64,000 bases of DNA from AP-15 sp963736715 (GCA_963736715.1 CAVTQA010000020.1:62001-126000); one strand, 5' to 3'; positions 44,090-53,749 are shown, counted from the stretch's first letter. Made by a program: numbers and translations. Notes: generated from the letters alone by a model not told the origin.

Positions 44090-45868
44090 ATGCACACGCT
44101 CGCCGCGACCGACATCTTCCTGTTCGAAGGCTTCCGGCTCGACCGGCGCGGGGGCGGCCTGTTCCGTGCGGAAGAGCACGGCGGCCTCGTTCCAGTCGTA
44201 ATCGGCTCGCGCGCTCTCGACATTCTCGGCATGCTCGTCGAGCGGGCAGGAGATCTGGTCTCGAAAGACGATCTCATCGCTGCCGTCTGGCCAGGAACAG
44301 TGGTCGAGGACAGCAACCTGACCGTTCAGATATCGGCGCTTCGCAGGGTCCTCGATGACGGCCGGGCAGATGGCAGCTGCATCCGAACAACCCCCGGCCG
44401 TGGGTATCGTTTTGTGTTGGCGGTAACGCGGATCGAGCCCGATGCGCGAGCCGGTGCCGTAGGAGATCCCCGCGGTGACGGCCACACGAACGGCGTCGCG
44501 GATAATCGATTACCGCCCGTGACCGCTCCGACGCCGACTGGTGCAGGTCCGCACTCGCTTCGCCGCGGCATTGGAGCCGCCCTGATAGTGGTTGCCTTGG
44601 CCGGGTTGGGGATCGCCGCCGACTTCCGATGGTTCGGTGGCGCCCGCTCTCCACCACACCTGTCGATGGTGGTGCTGCCCTTTACCAATCTAGGCAATGA
44701 TCCTGGTCAGGAATATTTCGTCGATGCGATCACCGACGATCTGACCACCGACCTATCGCGAATTTCCGGCAGCTTTGTGATCGCCCCAAGCACTGCGTCA
44801 ACCTTTAAGGGCAAAGCCGTCGACGTGAAGCAGATCGGCCGTGAACTCGGCGTTCGCTATGTCCTCGAGGGGAGCGTCTGGCGGAGTGGTGACCAAATCC
44901 GGGTCAACGTGCAATTGATCGATGCAGAAAGCGGCGCGGAGCTCTGGGCGGACCGCTTCGAGACCAATAGGGCGAACCTCGCAGAAGCGCAGGCGGAGAT
45001 CACCGGCCGTCTCGCGCGGACCCTCAACGTAGAACTCATCGAGGCGGCCAGTCGCCGGATCGAGTTGGAAAAGGTTCTGGACCCTGACGCACGCGACCTC
45101 GTTATGCGCGGTTTCGCTCTATACAACCGACCGAGTGCCGCTTCGACCCGACAAGAGGCGTTGCACGCTTTCGAGCAGGCGCTCCAGATCGATCCGCGAT
45201 CGATCGATGCGCGGGTCGGCATCGGAGTGATCTTAACCACCGGGGTGGGCTCAGGGTTCAGCAGCTCCGTCCATCAGGATGAAGCACACGCCGAAGCGTT
45301 GTTGCTCGAAGCCCTCGAACGCGATCCGAACAGCGCGATGGCGCATGAGGTAATGGGAATGCTGCGCCGGTTCCAAAATCGGTTGACGGAATCACGCATT
45401 GAATTGGAGACAGCGGTCGCGCTCGACCGCAACGACGCACACGCCTGGCTGAACCTCGGGCAGACATTGATGTTCCTCGGGCGACCGAAGGAGGGCATCA
45501 CGGCGATTGATAATGCGGCGCGGCTGGATGGACTCTCACCGAACCCGGGCTTTACTAATTGGTCATTGGGGGTGTGCCAGCTCCTATTGGGCCACGTGGG
45601 CGAGGCTGCGGATCTCCTCCGCAAGGCGCGCACGGAGAATCCCCAAATCTATTTTTTTCATCTTTACCTTGCCGGAGCGCTTGGCCTCGATGACGATCTC
45701 GACGAGGCGAAGACCGCACTGGCCGATGCAATCAAGCTAAAGCCGGAAGTCGGCTCGATGGCGCAATGGCGTGCCTATCAACCCTGGATCACAAACCCCC
45801 AGCAGTGGGCACTGCGCGAGAAGACTGTCAATGTCGGGTTGCGCCGCGCCGGCTTCCCCGACGAGTAG
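44090..45868 (+). CDS. CadC-like transmembrane regulator with winged-helix and TPR domains
   Basis: 592 residues. N-terminal OmpR/CadC-type winged helix (about 10-105): GSRALDILGMLVERAGDLVS then KDDLIAAVWPGTVVEDSNLT and TTPGRGYRFV. One membrane helix near 160-178 (GAALIVVALAGLGIAADF). A TolB-N-like domain (about 188-310) with VVLPFTNLGNDPGQEYFVDA and LGVRYVLEGSVWRSGDQIRV. TPR repeats to the end (DAHAWLNLGQTLMFLGRPKE). This is the cyclase-less form of the adenylate-cyclase/TPR architecture. It probably binds DNA from the membrane; target and signal unknown. An Ldh-gene remnant follows in frame after its stop. Confidence 0.82.
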   Translation: MHTLAATDIFLFEGFRLDRRGGGLFRAEEHGGLVPVVIGSRALDILGMLVERAGDLVSKDDLIAAVWPGTVVEDSNLTVQISALRRVLDDGRADGSCIRTTPGRGYRFVLAVTRIEPDARAGAVGDPRGDGHTNGVADNRLPPVTAPTPTGAGPHSLRRGIGAALIVVALAGLGIAADFRWFGGARSPPHLSMVVLPFTNLGNDPGQEYFVDAITDDLTTDLSRISGSFVIAPSTASTFKGKAVDVKQIGRELGVRYVLEGSVWRSGDQIRVNVQLIDAESGAELWADRFETNRANLAEAQAEITGRLARTLNVELIEAASRRIELEKVLDPDARDLVMRGFALYNRPSAASTRQEALHAFEQALQIDPRSIDARVGIGVILTTGVGSGFSSSVHQDEAHAEALLLEALERDPNSAMAHEVMGMLRRFQNRLTESRIELETAVALDRNDAHAWLNLGQTLMFLGRPKEGITAIDNAARLDGLSPNPGFTNWSLGVCQLLLGHVGEAADLLRKARTENPQIYFFHLYLAGALGLDDDLDEAKTALADAIKLKPEVGSMAQWRAYQPWITNPQQWALREKTVNVGLRRAGFPDE

Positions 45869-46054
45869 GCGCGCCGCCTCACCGCTGGCCCGCTGGACGA
45901 GCCCGTCCTGATTCCCGGCGATGCCGAGCGGCGCATCCGCGCCGAGCGCCTCGCCCACGGCGTGCCGATCGAGGACGAGACCTGGCGCGAGCTCACTCTC
46001 GCCGCCCGCGTGGTCAATGTGCTGGTCGAACCGACAGGACGGCGAGCTGGGTGA
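45869..46054 (+). pseudogene. 3' remnant of a second Ldh-family dehydrogenase gene
   Basis: Directly after the regulator stop the same frame reads ARRLTAGPLDEPVLIPGDAE then RRIRAERLAHGVPIEDETWR and ELTLAARVVNVLVEP before TGA. This matches the C-terminus of the intact gene at 42229-43311 (DEPVLIPGDPERRTRAERIA, NGVPIDDETWRELTVAARGI). Differences are spread and often at third codon positions, so it is a diverged paralogue and not a fresh copy. The rest of that gene is absent. Confidence 0.85.
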
Positions 46055-46107
46055 ACCCGCCTACGGCCGCCGTTCTTAGGCAGTGGCACCTTCGTTGATT
46101 GGACCGC

Positions 46108-47110
46108 TCAGTGCAATCGCACCTCGCTGCACGCGACCCAGTGGCCTGGCCGCAGTTCGCGTAGTTCGGGCCGATCCTGCTTGCACCGCTCGACTGCGAT
46201 CGGGCAGCGCGGGTGGAAGACGCAGCCCGAGGGCGGATTGATCGGGCTCGGCACCTCGCCCTTGACCGGCCGGAAAATGCGCTCCGCCTCGACGGTCGGA
46301 TCGGGCACGGGCACCGCCGCCAGCAAGCGCCTGGGTGTAGGGATGAAGCGGGTTGTCGAAGAGCTCGTCGCAGTCCGCCAGCTCGACGATGCGGCCGAGA
46401 TACATGACCGCTACCCGCTGGCACAGATGCCGCACCACCGAGAGGTCATGAGCGATGAACAGATAGGTCAGGCCGAATTTCTCGCGGAGATCCTCCAGCA
46501 GGTTGATGACCTGCGCCTGGATCGACACGTCGAGCGCCGAGACCGCCTCATCGCAGACGATGAACTCCGGTTCCAAGGCGAGGGCACGGGCGATCCCGAC
46601 GCGCTGGCGTTGGCCGCCCGACATTTCATGCGGATAACGGTCGGCGAATTTCGGATCGAGGCCGCAGACAGATAGAAGTTCCCGCACTCGCGCCGTGCGA
46701 CGGGTTGCATCGCGCTCGATACCGTGAACCATGATCGGTTCGGCGATGATCTCGCCAACCTTCATGCGCGGGTTCAACGAGCTGTACGGATCCTGAAAGA
46801 TGACTTGGATCCGGCGCCGCAGCGCCACGAGTTCTCTGCGTTCCAGCTTGGCGATGTCGACGCCGTCGTAGAGGATCGCGCCGGCGGTCGGCTTTTCGAG
46901 CCGCAGGATGCAGCGTCCGGTCGTCGTCTTGCCGCAGCCGCTCTCGCCCACCAGCCCCAAGGTCTCGCCGCGCCGCACCGTGAAATCGATGCCGTCGACT
47001 GCCTTCACCTCACCGACTTTGCGATTGATGACGATCCCTTCGGTGACCGGGAAATGCATCTGCAATCCCCTGACTTCGAGGAGCGGCTTGGAGTCCGGGG
47101 TCACCGTCAT
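46108..47110 (-). CDS. Dipeptide/oligopeptide ABC transporter ATPase (DppF-like), with a single-base frameshift
   Basis: The start MTVTPDSKPLLEVRGLQMHF at 47110 overlaps the preceding binding-protein stop (ATGA). Walker A LVGESGCGKTTTGRCILRLE, Q-loop QVIFQDPYSSLNPRMKVGEI, signature MSGGQRQRVGIARALALEPE, Walker B FIVCDEAVSALDVSIQAQV, and H-loop LFIAHDLSVVRHL. After HPYTQAL an extra T (GCGCTTGCTG for GCGCTGCTG, near 46323) shifts the frame; the other frame holds LAAVPVPDPTVEAERIFRPV and GCVFHPRCPIAVERCKQDRP, with the C-terminal Cys region of peptide-transport ATPases. Repaired length 333 residues. Last gene of the six-gene cluster. Confidence 0.92.
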
Positions 47111-48706
47111 TTGTCGAGCCAGATCGTGCCGAGGTCTTGGTTGACGTAATGGCTGGGACCGATTTTCCAGCCTTTGACATAGGACCGGTACGGCACGATC
47201 CGCTGCCACCACAGCAGGTAGATCGCATGGGCTTGCTCATCGAGGACGTATTTGTTGAACTCGAGCAAATCGGCCTTCTGCTTGGTCTTGTCGAGTTCGC
47301 GCAATTGCTGGTCGTACATCTCGATTTCCTTCGGGTCGTCGAACTGCCCGTAGTTCGAGCTAGACACCGAATGCGGCAGGTATTTGCCGACATCGGCGAG
47401 CGGATTGACAACGTTCTGGCAGTTACCCTCGGTGCTGACATCGAAACTGCCGCTGCGCAACGCCTCGAACCAAGGCCCGGTGGGCAATACCTTCTGCGTC
47501 ACATGCAGTCCGATCTTGCTCCACTGGTCGACGACCCAGATTCCATAGTATTTATAGGGTTGGTCGACGTTGCGGTTTAGCAGTTCGAAGTGGAGCCCCT
47601 CGGCTCCGGCCTCTTTCAGCAAGCGCCGCGCCTCGGCCCGCGACTTTTCGATGTCGGGCCAATAGCCGGCGATCTGCTGCAGCTCCTCCTTGGTCGGGGC
47701 GAGCGGCGAATCCGGGAAGGTCAGGCCGCCGACCGTATGCACGATCGCGATCTTGGACAGTTCCGGTGCGCTGCCCCAGCGGTCGATCGCTAAGGTCAAG
47801 GCGCGCCGTACGCGGACGTCGTCGAACGGCTTGCTTCTGGTGGTTCGGGGTTATCACCCCGCCACAGTTCCAGTCGCTGGTCTGGACGGTAATCTTGTCG
47901 CCGAGCGCCTTTTTCAGCTCGTCGACCGTGGCTGGCGGAAAGCCGCGAAATTCGATTGCTGCCCGGTCGGCGCGGATCGCCTCGACGCGGACCGCCTGCT
48001 TGTCGGCATAGATGCCGGTAAAACCGTCGAGATAGGGTAGGCCCTTGCGGAAATAGTCCGGGTTGCGCTCGCCCTTGATCGATTGGCCGGTATCGTAGCT
48101 GACGAATTTGAACGGGCCGGAGCCGAGGATGTTCTTTTCGTACCAGTGCGGGTCCTTGTCGAGGATCGCCTTTTTATAGATCCAGGCATAGGGGTCGGCC
48201 AATGCCGGCAGAAACGCGTCGGTGGCGAATTTCAGCCGGAAAACCACGGTGGCCGGATCGGTGGCCTCGACTTTGTCCACCATGACGAAGTTACTCTGTC
48301 GGGCGCTGATGACGCCCTCCGGCGGGAAGACGATCTCATTCCAGCTCGCCGCGACATCCTTCGCTGTCAATGGCGAACCGTCGGTGAACTTGACCCCTTC
48401 GCGGATCTTGAAGGTGTAAGTCTTGCCGTCGTCGGTCGGCTTCGGCATCGCCGTGCACAGATCGCAGACGAGATCGTCGGTTTTGCCAGGATCGTAGGGG
48501 TTGGCCCGGATCAAGACGCTGTAGAACGGCGCGGCCGAGTGGATCGTCGCATAGGTCTCCTCGCGATGCGCGTCAAAGCTCGGCGGCGCGTCGGCCGGGA
48601 TCATGTAGGTCAGGATCCCGCCGCGCTTCGGCTCTTCCTCTGCAGCGCCCGCGTTGATAAAGGCCGTCGCGACGACAGACAGTAACACCCATATTTTGAA
48701 ATTCAC
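47107..48706 (-). CDS. Family 5 ABC substrate-binding protein, copy A, with a single-base frameshift
   Basis: Periplasmic peptide-type binding protein. GTG start at 48706 (VNFKIWVLLSVVATAFINAG) with GGGAGG upstream; signal peptide cleaved near NAGAAEE. Core: MIPADAPPSFDAHREETYAT, VCDLCTAMPKPTDDGKTYTF, VKFTDGSPLTAKDVAASWNE, SGPFKFVSYDTGQSIKGERN. Near 47835 an extra C (AAGCAAGCCG for AAGAAGCCG) breaks the frame inside TPNHQK-KPFDD; the other frame continues with LTLAIDRWGSAPELSKIAIV and ends YVNQDLGTIWLDK. Repaired length 532 residues. Cysteines DWNC and GNC are present. Confidence 0.92.
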
Positions 48707-48722
48707 CCAGACCTCCCAAAAT

Positions 48723-50387
48723 TTACTTGTCGAGCCAGATTGTCGCCAGGTCCTGGTTGATGAAGTGCGTCGGGGCAATCTTGAAACCCTTTACATAGGA
48801 CCGGTACGGCACAATGCGGTGCCACCACAATACCCAGATCATGTGCGCCTGGTCATCCAGCACGAGTTTTTCGAACTGGCGCATCAGCGCCCGCTGCCGC
48901 GCGGGATCAGTCTCGCGCAGCATCTTCTCGTAAATCTCGACTTCTTGCGGATCGTCGTAATTGCCATAGTTCTCGCTGTCGACGGTGGCGGGCAGAGCTT
49001 TCTGGATGTCGAGCAGCGGATTGACCATGCCGTGGCCCGGAGCTTCGAGAACGACATCGAAATCGCCGTTGCGCATCGCTTCGAACCAGGGGCCCGTCGG
49101 CACAACGCGCTGCTTTACGTGCAGTCCGATCTTGCTCCATTCGTCGATCAGCCACGTCGCGACGTATTTGAAAGGCTGGTCGACATTGCGGTTGAGGAGC
49201 TCGAAGGAGAGCCCCTCGGCGCCGGCTTCTTTCAATAGCCGCCGCGCTTCAGCCCGCGATTTCTCGATGTCCGGCCAGTACCCGGCAATCTGTTCCAGCT
49301 CTTCGCGGGTCGCCGCCAGTGGCGAGCCGGGGAACACAATGCCGCCGACCGTCTTGACGATCGCGACCTTCGACAGCCCCGGGGCGCCGCCCCATCGGTC
49401 GATCGCCAACGTCAATGCGCGGCGCACGCGCGGGTCGTCGAACGGTTTGCGCTTGTGGTTGGGGGTGACGCCGCTGGCGACGTTCCAATCGCTTTCCTGC
49501 ACCGTGATCTTGTCGCCGAGCGCCTTGACGAGCTCGTCGCGCGCCGAGGGCGGCATACTGCGGAATTCGATCGCAGCGCGGTCGGCGCGGATCGCCTCGA
49601 CCCGTACCGCTTGCTTGTCGGCGTAGATGCCGGTGAAGGCGTCGAGATAGGGCCGCCCTTTATGGTAGTAGTCCCGATACTTTTCGCCTTTTATCGACTG
49701 GCCGACCTGGTAATCGACAAACTTGAATGGACCGGAGCCGAGAATGTTCTTCTCGTACCAGCGGGGATCCTTGTCGAGAATTTCCTTCTTGTAGATGAAG
49801 TTGAACGGGTCGGCGAGCGCCGGCAGAAAAGCGGTGGTCGCAAATTTGAGATGAAAGACGACAGTGCCCGTGTCCGGCGCCTCGACCTTGTCGACCATCA
49901 GATAATTGCTCGAGCGAGCGCTCAATTGGCCGTTGGCCGGAAAGATGATCTTGTCGTAGCTCGCGGCCACGTCGGCGGCGGTCAAAGGTGAGCCGTCATG
50001 AAATTTGACGTCCTGACGGATCTTGAACGTGTAGGTCTTACCGTCGTCCGTGGGCTGCGGAATCTCGGTACAGAGATCGCAGACCAAATGGGTAATGTCC
50101 GCCGGGTTGTCCGGGTCGACGCGGATCAACACACTGTAGAACGGCGCGACCGAATGCACTGTGGCATAGGTGCTCTCGCGATGCCCGTCAAAGCTCGGCG
50201 GCGCATCCGCCGGGATCATGTAGGTGAGAGTCCCGCCGTATTTCGGCTCCTCATCGGCCATCGCGGGTATTGCAAAGAGCGCTGCCGCGATAAGAACTGC
50301 CTTACAACCGTGCGCCCTTCGAGACGCGCCCTTTGGGCGTTCCTCAGGATGAAGCAAGCCTCTGATGATATTAAGGAAATACCTCAT
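48723..50387 (-). CDS. Family 5 ABC substrate-binding protein, copy B
   Basis: Paralogue of copies A, C and D: MIPADAPPSFDGHRESTYAT, VCDLCTEIPQPTDDGKTYTF, SGPFKFVDYQVGQSIKGEKY, ENYGNYDDPQEVEIYEKMLR, INQDLATIWLDK. It differs by lacking two cysteines that the others share (DWNVAS for DWNC, EAPGHGM for GNCQxV). The signal peptide hydrophobic core is KAVLIAAALFAIPAMADEEP, but no start codon lies just before it. The nearest, ATG at 50387, is inside a palindromic repeat and gives an odd 30-residue lead (MRYFLNIIRGLLHPEERPKG). The original start was probably displaced by the repeat. Confidence 0.88.
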   Translation of the reverse strand: MRYFLNIIRGLLHPEERPKGASRRAHGCKAVLIAAALFAIPAMADEEPKYGGTLTYMIPADAPPSFDGHRESTYATVHSVAPFYSVLIRVDPDNPADITHLVCDLCTEIPQPTDDGKTYTFKIRQDVKFHDGSPLTAADVAASYDKIIFPANGQLSARSSNYLMVDKVEAPDTGTVVFHLKFATTAFLPALADPFNFIYKKEILDKDPRWYEKNILGSGPFKFVDYQVGQSIKGEKYRDYYHKGRPYLDAFTGIYADKQAVRVEAIRADRAAIEFRSMPPSARDELVKALGDKITVQESDWNVASGVTPNHKRKPFDDPRVRRALTLAIDRWGGAPGLSKVAIVKTVGGIVFPGSPLAATREELEQIAGYWPDIEKSRAEARRLLKEAGAEGLSFELLNRNVDQPFKYVATWLIDEWSKIGLHVKQRVVPTGPWFEAMRNGDFDVVLEAPGHGMVNPLLDIQKALPATVDSENYGNYDDPQEVEIYEKMLRETDPARQRALMRQFEKLVLDDQAHMIWVLWWHRIVPYRSYVKGFKIAPTHFINQDLATIWLDK

Positions 50388-50428
50388 CCTGAGGAGGCCG
50401 CGTAGCGCCCGTCTCGAAGGACGCACCC
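50309..50428. repeat. Palindromic repeat, CTCATCCTGAGG type, overlapping a signal-peptide region
   Basis: Inverted arms GTGCGCCCTTCGAGACGCGCC and GGCGCTACGCGGCCTCCTCAGG-type sequence with CGTCTCGAAGG at the far end; inner units CCTCAGGATGA and CTCATCCTGAGG. This CCTGAGG/TCTCGAAGG element is widespread in Bradyrhizobium-like genomes. It covers the gap between copies B and C and extends into the 5' end of copy B. Confidence 0.75.
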
Positions 50429-50470
50429 GGCCAGCACCGGTGTGAAAGGGCTGTGGTCTCGTTCGCGGCC

Positions 50471-52072
50471 TTATTTGTCCAGCCATATGGTCGCCAGATC
50501 CTGGTTGAGGTAATGACTGGGGCTGATCTTCCAGCCCTTAACGTAGGACCGGTAGGGCACCGCCCGGTACCACCACAGCAGAAAAATCTCGTGGGCCTGG
50601 TCATCGAGTACGTGTTTCTCGAACTGGCGCATCAGCGCGCGCTGATTCGTAAAGTCGGTCTCATGCAACATTTTGTCGTAGATTTCGATCTCCTGCTGAT
50701 CCTCGAATTGTCCATAGTTTGCAGCGTAGTTGGGCAAATATCTTTGCACGTCGAGCAGCGGGTTGACGACGCTCTGGCAATTGCCGGCCAGCACGGCGTC
50801 GAAATTGCCTTGCCGCATTGCCTCGAACCACGGACCCGTCGGCACCACGCGCTGCGTCACGCGGAGTCCAATCTTGCTCCACTCGTCGATCACCCAGGTG
50901 GCGTTGTACTTGTAGGGCTGATCGACGTTGCGGTTTAAGAGCTCGAAGGTCAGTCCCTCGGCCCCCGCCTCCTTTAAAAGACGTTTGGCCTCGGCGCGCG
51001 ACTTCTCGATGTCGGTTGAATACCCCGCTACGTCCTGGAGTTCCTCCTTATCCGCAGCCAGCGGTGAGCCGGGGAAGACGATGCCCCCCACCGTACGCAC
51101 ATTGGCGATCTTGGCAAGCTGCGGCGCGCCATGCCAGCGGTCGATTGCCAGCGTCAATGCGCGGCGCACCCGGGCATCGTCAAATGGCTTTCTCTTGTGG
51201 TTGGGCTCTATGAAACTGCCACAGTTCCAGTCGCTGGTCTGTACCGTGATCTTGTCGTCCAGCGCACTGACAAGCTCGTGACGCACCGCGGGCGGAAAGC
51301 CGCGGAACTCGATTGCCGCGCGGTCGGCGCGGATCGCCTCGACGCGCACTGCCTGCTTGTCGGCATAGATCCCCGTAAAGCCGTCGAGATGGGGCAGCCC
51401 CTTGTGATAATAATCGGGATTGCGCACCCCCTTTATCGATTGGCCGACCTGATAATCGACGAATTTGAACGGGCCCGAGCCGAGAATGTTGTGCTCGTAC
51501 CAGCGCGGGTCCTTGTCGAGTATTTCCTTATTGTAGATCCAGCTATAAGGGTCGGCGAGGGCCGGCAGAAACGCATTCGTCGCGAATTTCAGACGGAACA
51601 CCACGGTAGCGGGATCGGGTGCCTCGACCGTGTCGATCATCACATAATGGCTTTCGCGCGGGCTCAGCACGCCCTCCGGCGGATGGATGATGTGCTGCCA
51701 GCTGGCTGCCACATCCGCTGCGGTCAGCGGTGAGCCATCATGGAATTTGACGCCGCTGCGGATCTTGAAGGTGTAGGTCCGGCCGCCGTCGATCGGCTGC
51801 GGCATTGCCGTGCACAGATCGCAGACAAAGTCGGTGGTCGAACCCGGATTGTTCGGATCGACCCGAATGAGCACACTGTAGAACGGCGCAGCTGAATGTA
51901 TTGTCGCGAACGTCGTCTCGCGGTGCGCATCAAAGCTGGGCGGCGCGTCCGCTGGGATCACGTAATTCAGCGTGCCGCCATTTTTCGGGGTTTCCTGCGC
52001 CGACGCGGCGAACGGCGCCGCAACCAGTACGGCGCCGAGGCTCGCCGCCACTATCGCTGATCTCGCCTCCAT
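50471..52072 (-). CDS. Family 5 ABC substrate-binding protein, copy C
   Basis: 533 residues, intact. Signal peptide MEARSAIVAASLGAVLVAAP FAASAQ cleaved near SAQE. VIPADAPPSFDAHRETTFAT, VCDLCTAMPQPIDGGRTYTF, VKFHDGSPLTAADVAASWQH, YADKQAVRVEAIRADRAAIE, TSDWNCGSF, AGNCQSVVNPLLDVQRYLPN, ending YLNQDLATIWLDK. Separated from copy D by 43 bases. The part around residues 420-450 varies most among the four copies and probably shapes the ligand pocket (inference). Confidence 0.95.
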   Translation of the reverse strand: MEARSAIVAASLGAVLVAAPFAASAQETPKNGGTLNYVIPADAPPSFDAHRETTFATIHSAAPFYSVLIRVDPNNPGSTTDFVCDLCTAMPQPIDGGRTYTFKIRSGVKFHDGSPLTAADVAASWQHIIHPPEGVLSPRESHYVMIDTVEAPDPATVVFRLKFATNAFLPALADPYSWIYNKEILDKDPRWYEHNILGSGPFKFVDYQVGQSIKGVRNPDYYHKGLPHLDGFTGIYADKQAVRVEAIRADRAAIEFRGFPPAVRHELVSALDDKITVQTSDWNCGSFIEPNHKRKPFDDARVRRALTLAIDRWHGAPQLAKIANVRTVGGIVFPGSPLAADKEELQDVAGYSTDIEKSRAEAKRLLKEAGAEGLTFELLNRNVDQPYKYNATWVIDEWSKIGLRVTQRVVPTGPWFEAMRQGNFDAVLAGNCQSVVNPLLDVQRYLPNYAANYGQFEDQQEIEIYDKMLHETDFTNQRALMRQFEKHVLDDQAHEIFLLWWYRAVPYRSYVKGWKISPSHYLNQDLATIWLDK

Positions 52073-52115
52073 TGGAACTCCCCCCAGTAAAGCCTTCTGT
52101 CCATCATAGATTTTG

Positions 52116-53726
52116 TTATTTATCGAGCCACACTGTCGCCAGATCCTGGTTGATGTAATGGCTGGGACTGATCTTCCAGCCCTTTACGTAAGACCGGTAA
52201 GGGACGATGCGGTACCACCACAATACCCAGATCTGATGGGCCTGTTCATCAACGACGTATTTTTCGAATTGGCGCATCAGGTCGCGCTGTTTCGCGAAAT
52301 CTGTCTCACGCAGCATCTTGTCGTAAAGATCGAGTTCGGACTGATCCTGGTAATAGCCGTATGCCGCGGCGTAGCTTGGCAGGAATGTCTGCACGTCCAA
52401 CAACGGGTTAGGCACGCCGTGGCAATTGGCGATGAGTGCGACCTCGAAATTGCCGGTGCGCAGCGCGTCCAATTCCGGACCTCCAGGGAGCACGCGCTGC
52501 GTCACGTGCAATCCGATCTTGCTCCACTCGTCGACCAGCCAGGTGCCGACATATTTGTACGGCTGGTCGACATTGCGGTTCAAAAGCTCGAAACTCAACC
52601 CCTCGGCTCCGGCCTCTTTCAGTAGGCGTTTTGCCTCCGCCCGCGATTTTTCGATATCGGGCCAGAAACCGGCGATCTGCTGCAACTCCTCCTTCGTCGC
52701 CGCCAGCGGCGAGGCGGGAAACACGATCCCGCCGACGGTGCGTACATTGGCGATCTTCGACAGCGCCGGTGCGCCATGCCAACGGTCGATCGCTAGGGTC
52801 AGCGCGCGCCGCACCCGGGGGTCGTCAAACGGTTTTTTCCTATGGTTCGGAGTTACCAGGTTGCCGCAATTCCAATCGCTCTCCTGAACGGCGAGCTGAC
52901 CGTTGAGGGCTCTCTTAAGCTCGTCTAGCGTCGAGGGTGGAAAACCGCGGAACTCGATCGCAGCCCGATCGCTGCGAATGGCTTCGACCCGAACCGCTTG
53001 CTTCGGCGCGTAAATGCCGCTGAAACCGTCGAGATAGGGCAACCCCTTGCGATAATAATCGGGGTTGCGAACCCCCTTGATCGCCTGGCCTGTTTCGAAT
53101 TCGGCGAATTTGAACGGACCCGAGCCGAGAATATTCTTTTCGTACCAGCGCGGATCCTTGTCGAGAATGTCCTTCTTGTAGATGAATGTGAAGGGGTCGG
53201 CGAGCGCTGGCAAGAAGGCATCGGTCGCGAACTTGAGATGGAAGACAACGGTCGACGGATCGGGCGCCTCGACCTTGTCGACCATTTCGTACCAGCTCTG
53301 ACGCGCGCTCAGCATTCCTTGGGGCGGGTCGATGATCATCTGCCAGCTTTTCGCAACATCGGCAGCGGTCAGTAGCGAGCCATCGTGGAATTTGACAGCG
53401 CCACGGATTTTGAACGTATAAGTCTTGCCGCCGTCGGTCGGTTGCGGCATCGCCGTGCAGAGGTCGCAGACAAAGTCGGTCGTCGAGGATGGGTTGTCGG
53501 GGTTGACCCGGATCAGCACGCTGTAAAACGGGGCAACCGAATGCAGAGTCGCAAAGGTGCCTTCGCGATGGCCGTCAAAACTGGGCGGCGCGTCCTCCGG
53601 GATCACATATGTAAGAGTTCCGCCGCGCTTGCCTGATTCCTCTTCACCAGGCGCTGCCGCCAGGGCCGCGGCCCCGAGCGCGATGCCGGCCATGCCTGCC
53701 GTCAACCACCACGAAGCGATCCTCAT
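52116..53726 (-). CDS. Family 5 ABC substrate-binding protein, copy D
   Basis: First of the four paralogues after the ATPase gene. The start MRIASWWLTAGMAGIALGAA at 53726 has GAGAGGCAGAG upstream; signal peptide to about LAAAPGE. VIPEDAPPSFDGHREGTFAT, VCDLCTAMPQPTDGGKTYTF, YAPKQAVRVEAIRSDRAAIE (PK for DK of the others), ESDWNCGNLVTPNHRKKPFD, IANCHGVPNPLLDVQTFLPS, end YINQDLATVWLDK. 536 residues, intact. The gap to the upstream dppD-like stop is 23 bases. Confidence 0.95.
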   Translation of the reverse strand: MRIASWWLTAGMAGIALGAAALAAAPGEEESGKRGGTLTYVIPEDAPPSFDGHREGTFATLHSVAPFYSVLIRVNPDNPSSTTDFVCDLCTAMPQPTDGGKTYTFKIRGAVKFHDGSLLTAADVAKSWQMIIDPPQGMLSARQSWYEMVDKVEAPDPSTVVFHLKFATDAFLPALADPFTFIYKKDILDKDPRWYEKNILGSGPFKFAEFETGQAIKGVRNPDYYRKGLPYLDGFSGIYAPKQAVRVEAIRSDRAAIEFRGFPPSTLDELKRALNGQLAVQESDWNCGNLVTPNHRKKPFDDPRVRRALTLAIDRWHGAPALSKIANVRTVGGIVFPASPLAATKEELQQIAGFWPDIEKSRAEAKRLLKEAGAEGLSFELLNRNVDQPYKYVGTWLVDEWSKIGLHVTQRVLPGGPELDALRTGNFEVALIANCHGVPNPLLDVQTFLPSYAAAYGYYQDQSELDLYDKMLRETDFAKQRDLMRQFEKYVVDEQAHQIWVLWWYRIVPYRSYVKGWKISPSHYINQDLATVWLDK

Positions 53727-53749
53727 CTCTGCCTCTCGTACGAGCCTGA

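Noticed and set aside
45893..46054. Fresh duplication of the Ldh gene 3' end
   Set aside because: The two copies differ at many scattered positions, including third codon positions, so they are old paralogues and not a recent copy or assembly duplication.
47107..53726. Assembly collapse or artificial duplication producing the four binding proteins
   Set aside because: Each copy differs throughout in sequence, signal peptide and variable region, so they are real paralogues.
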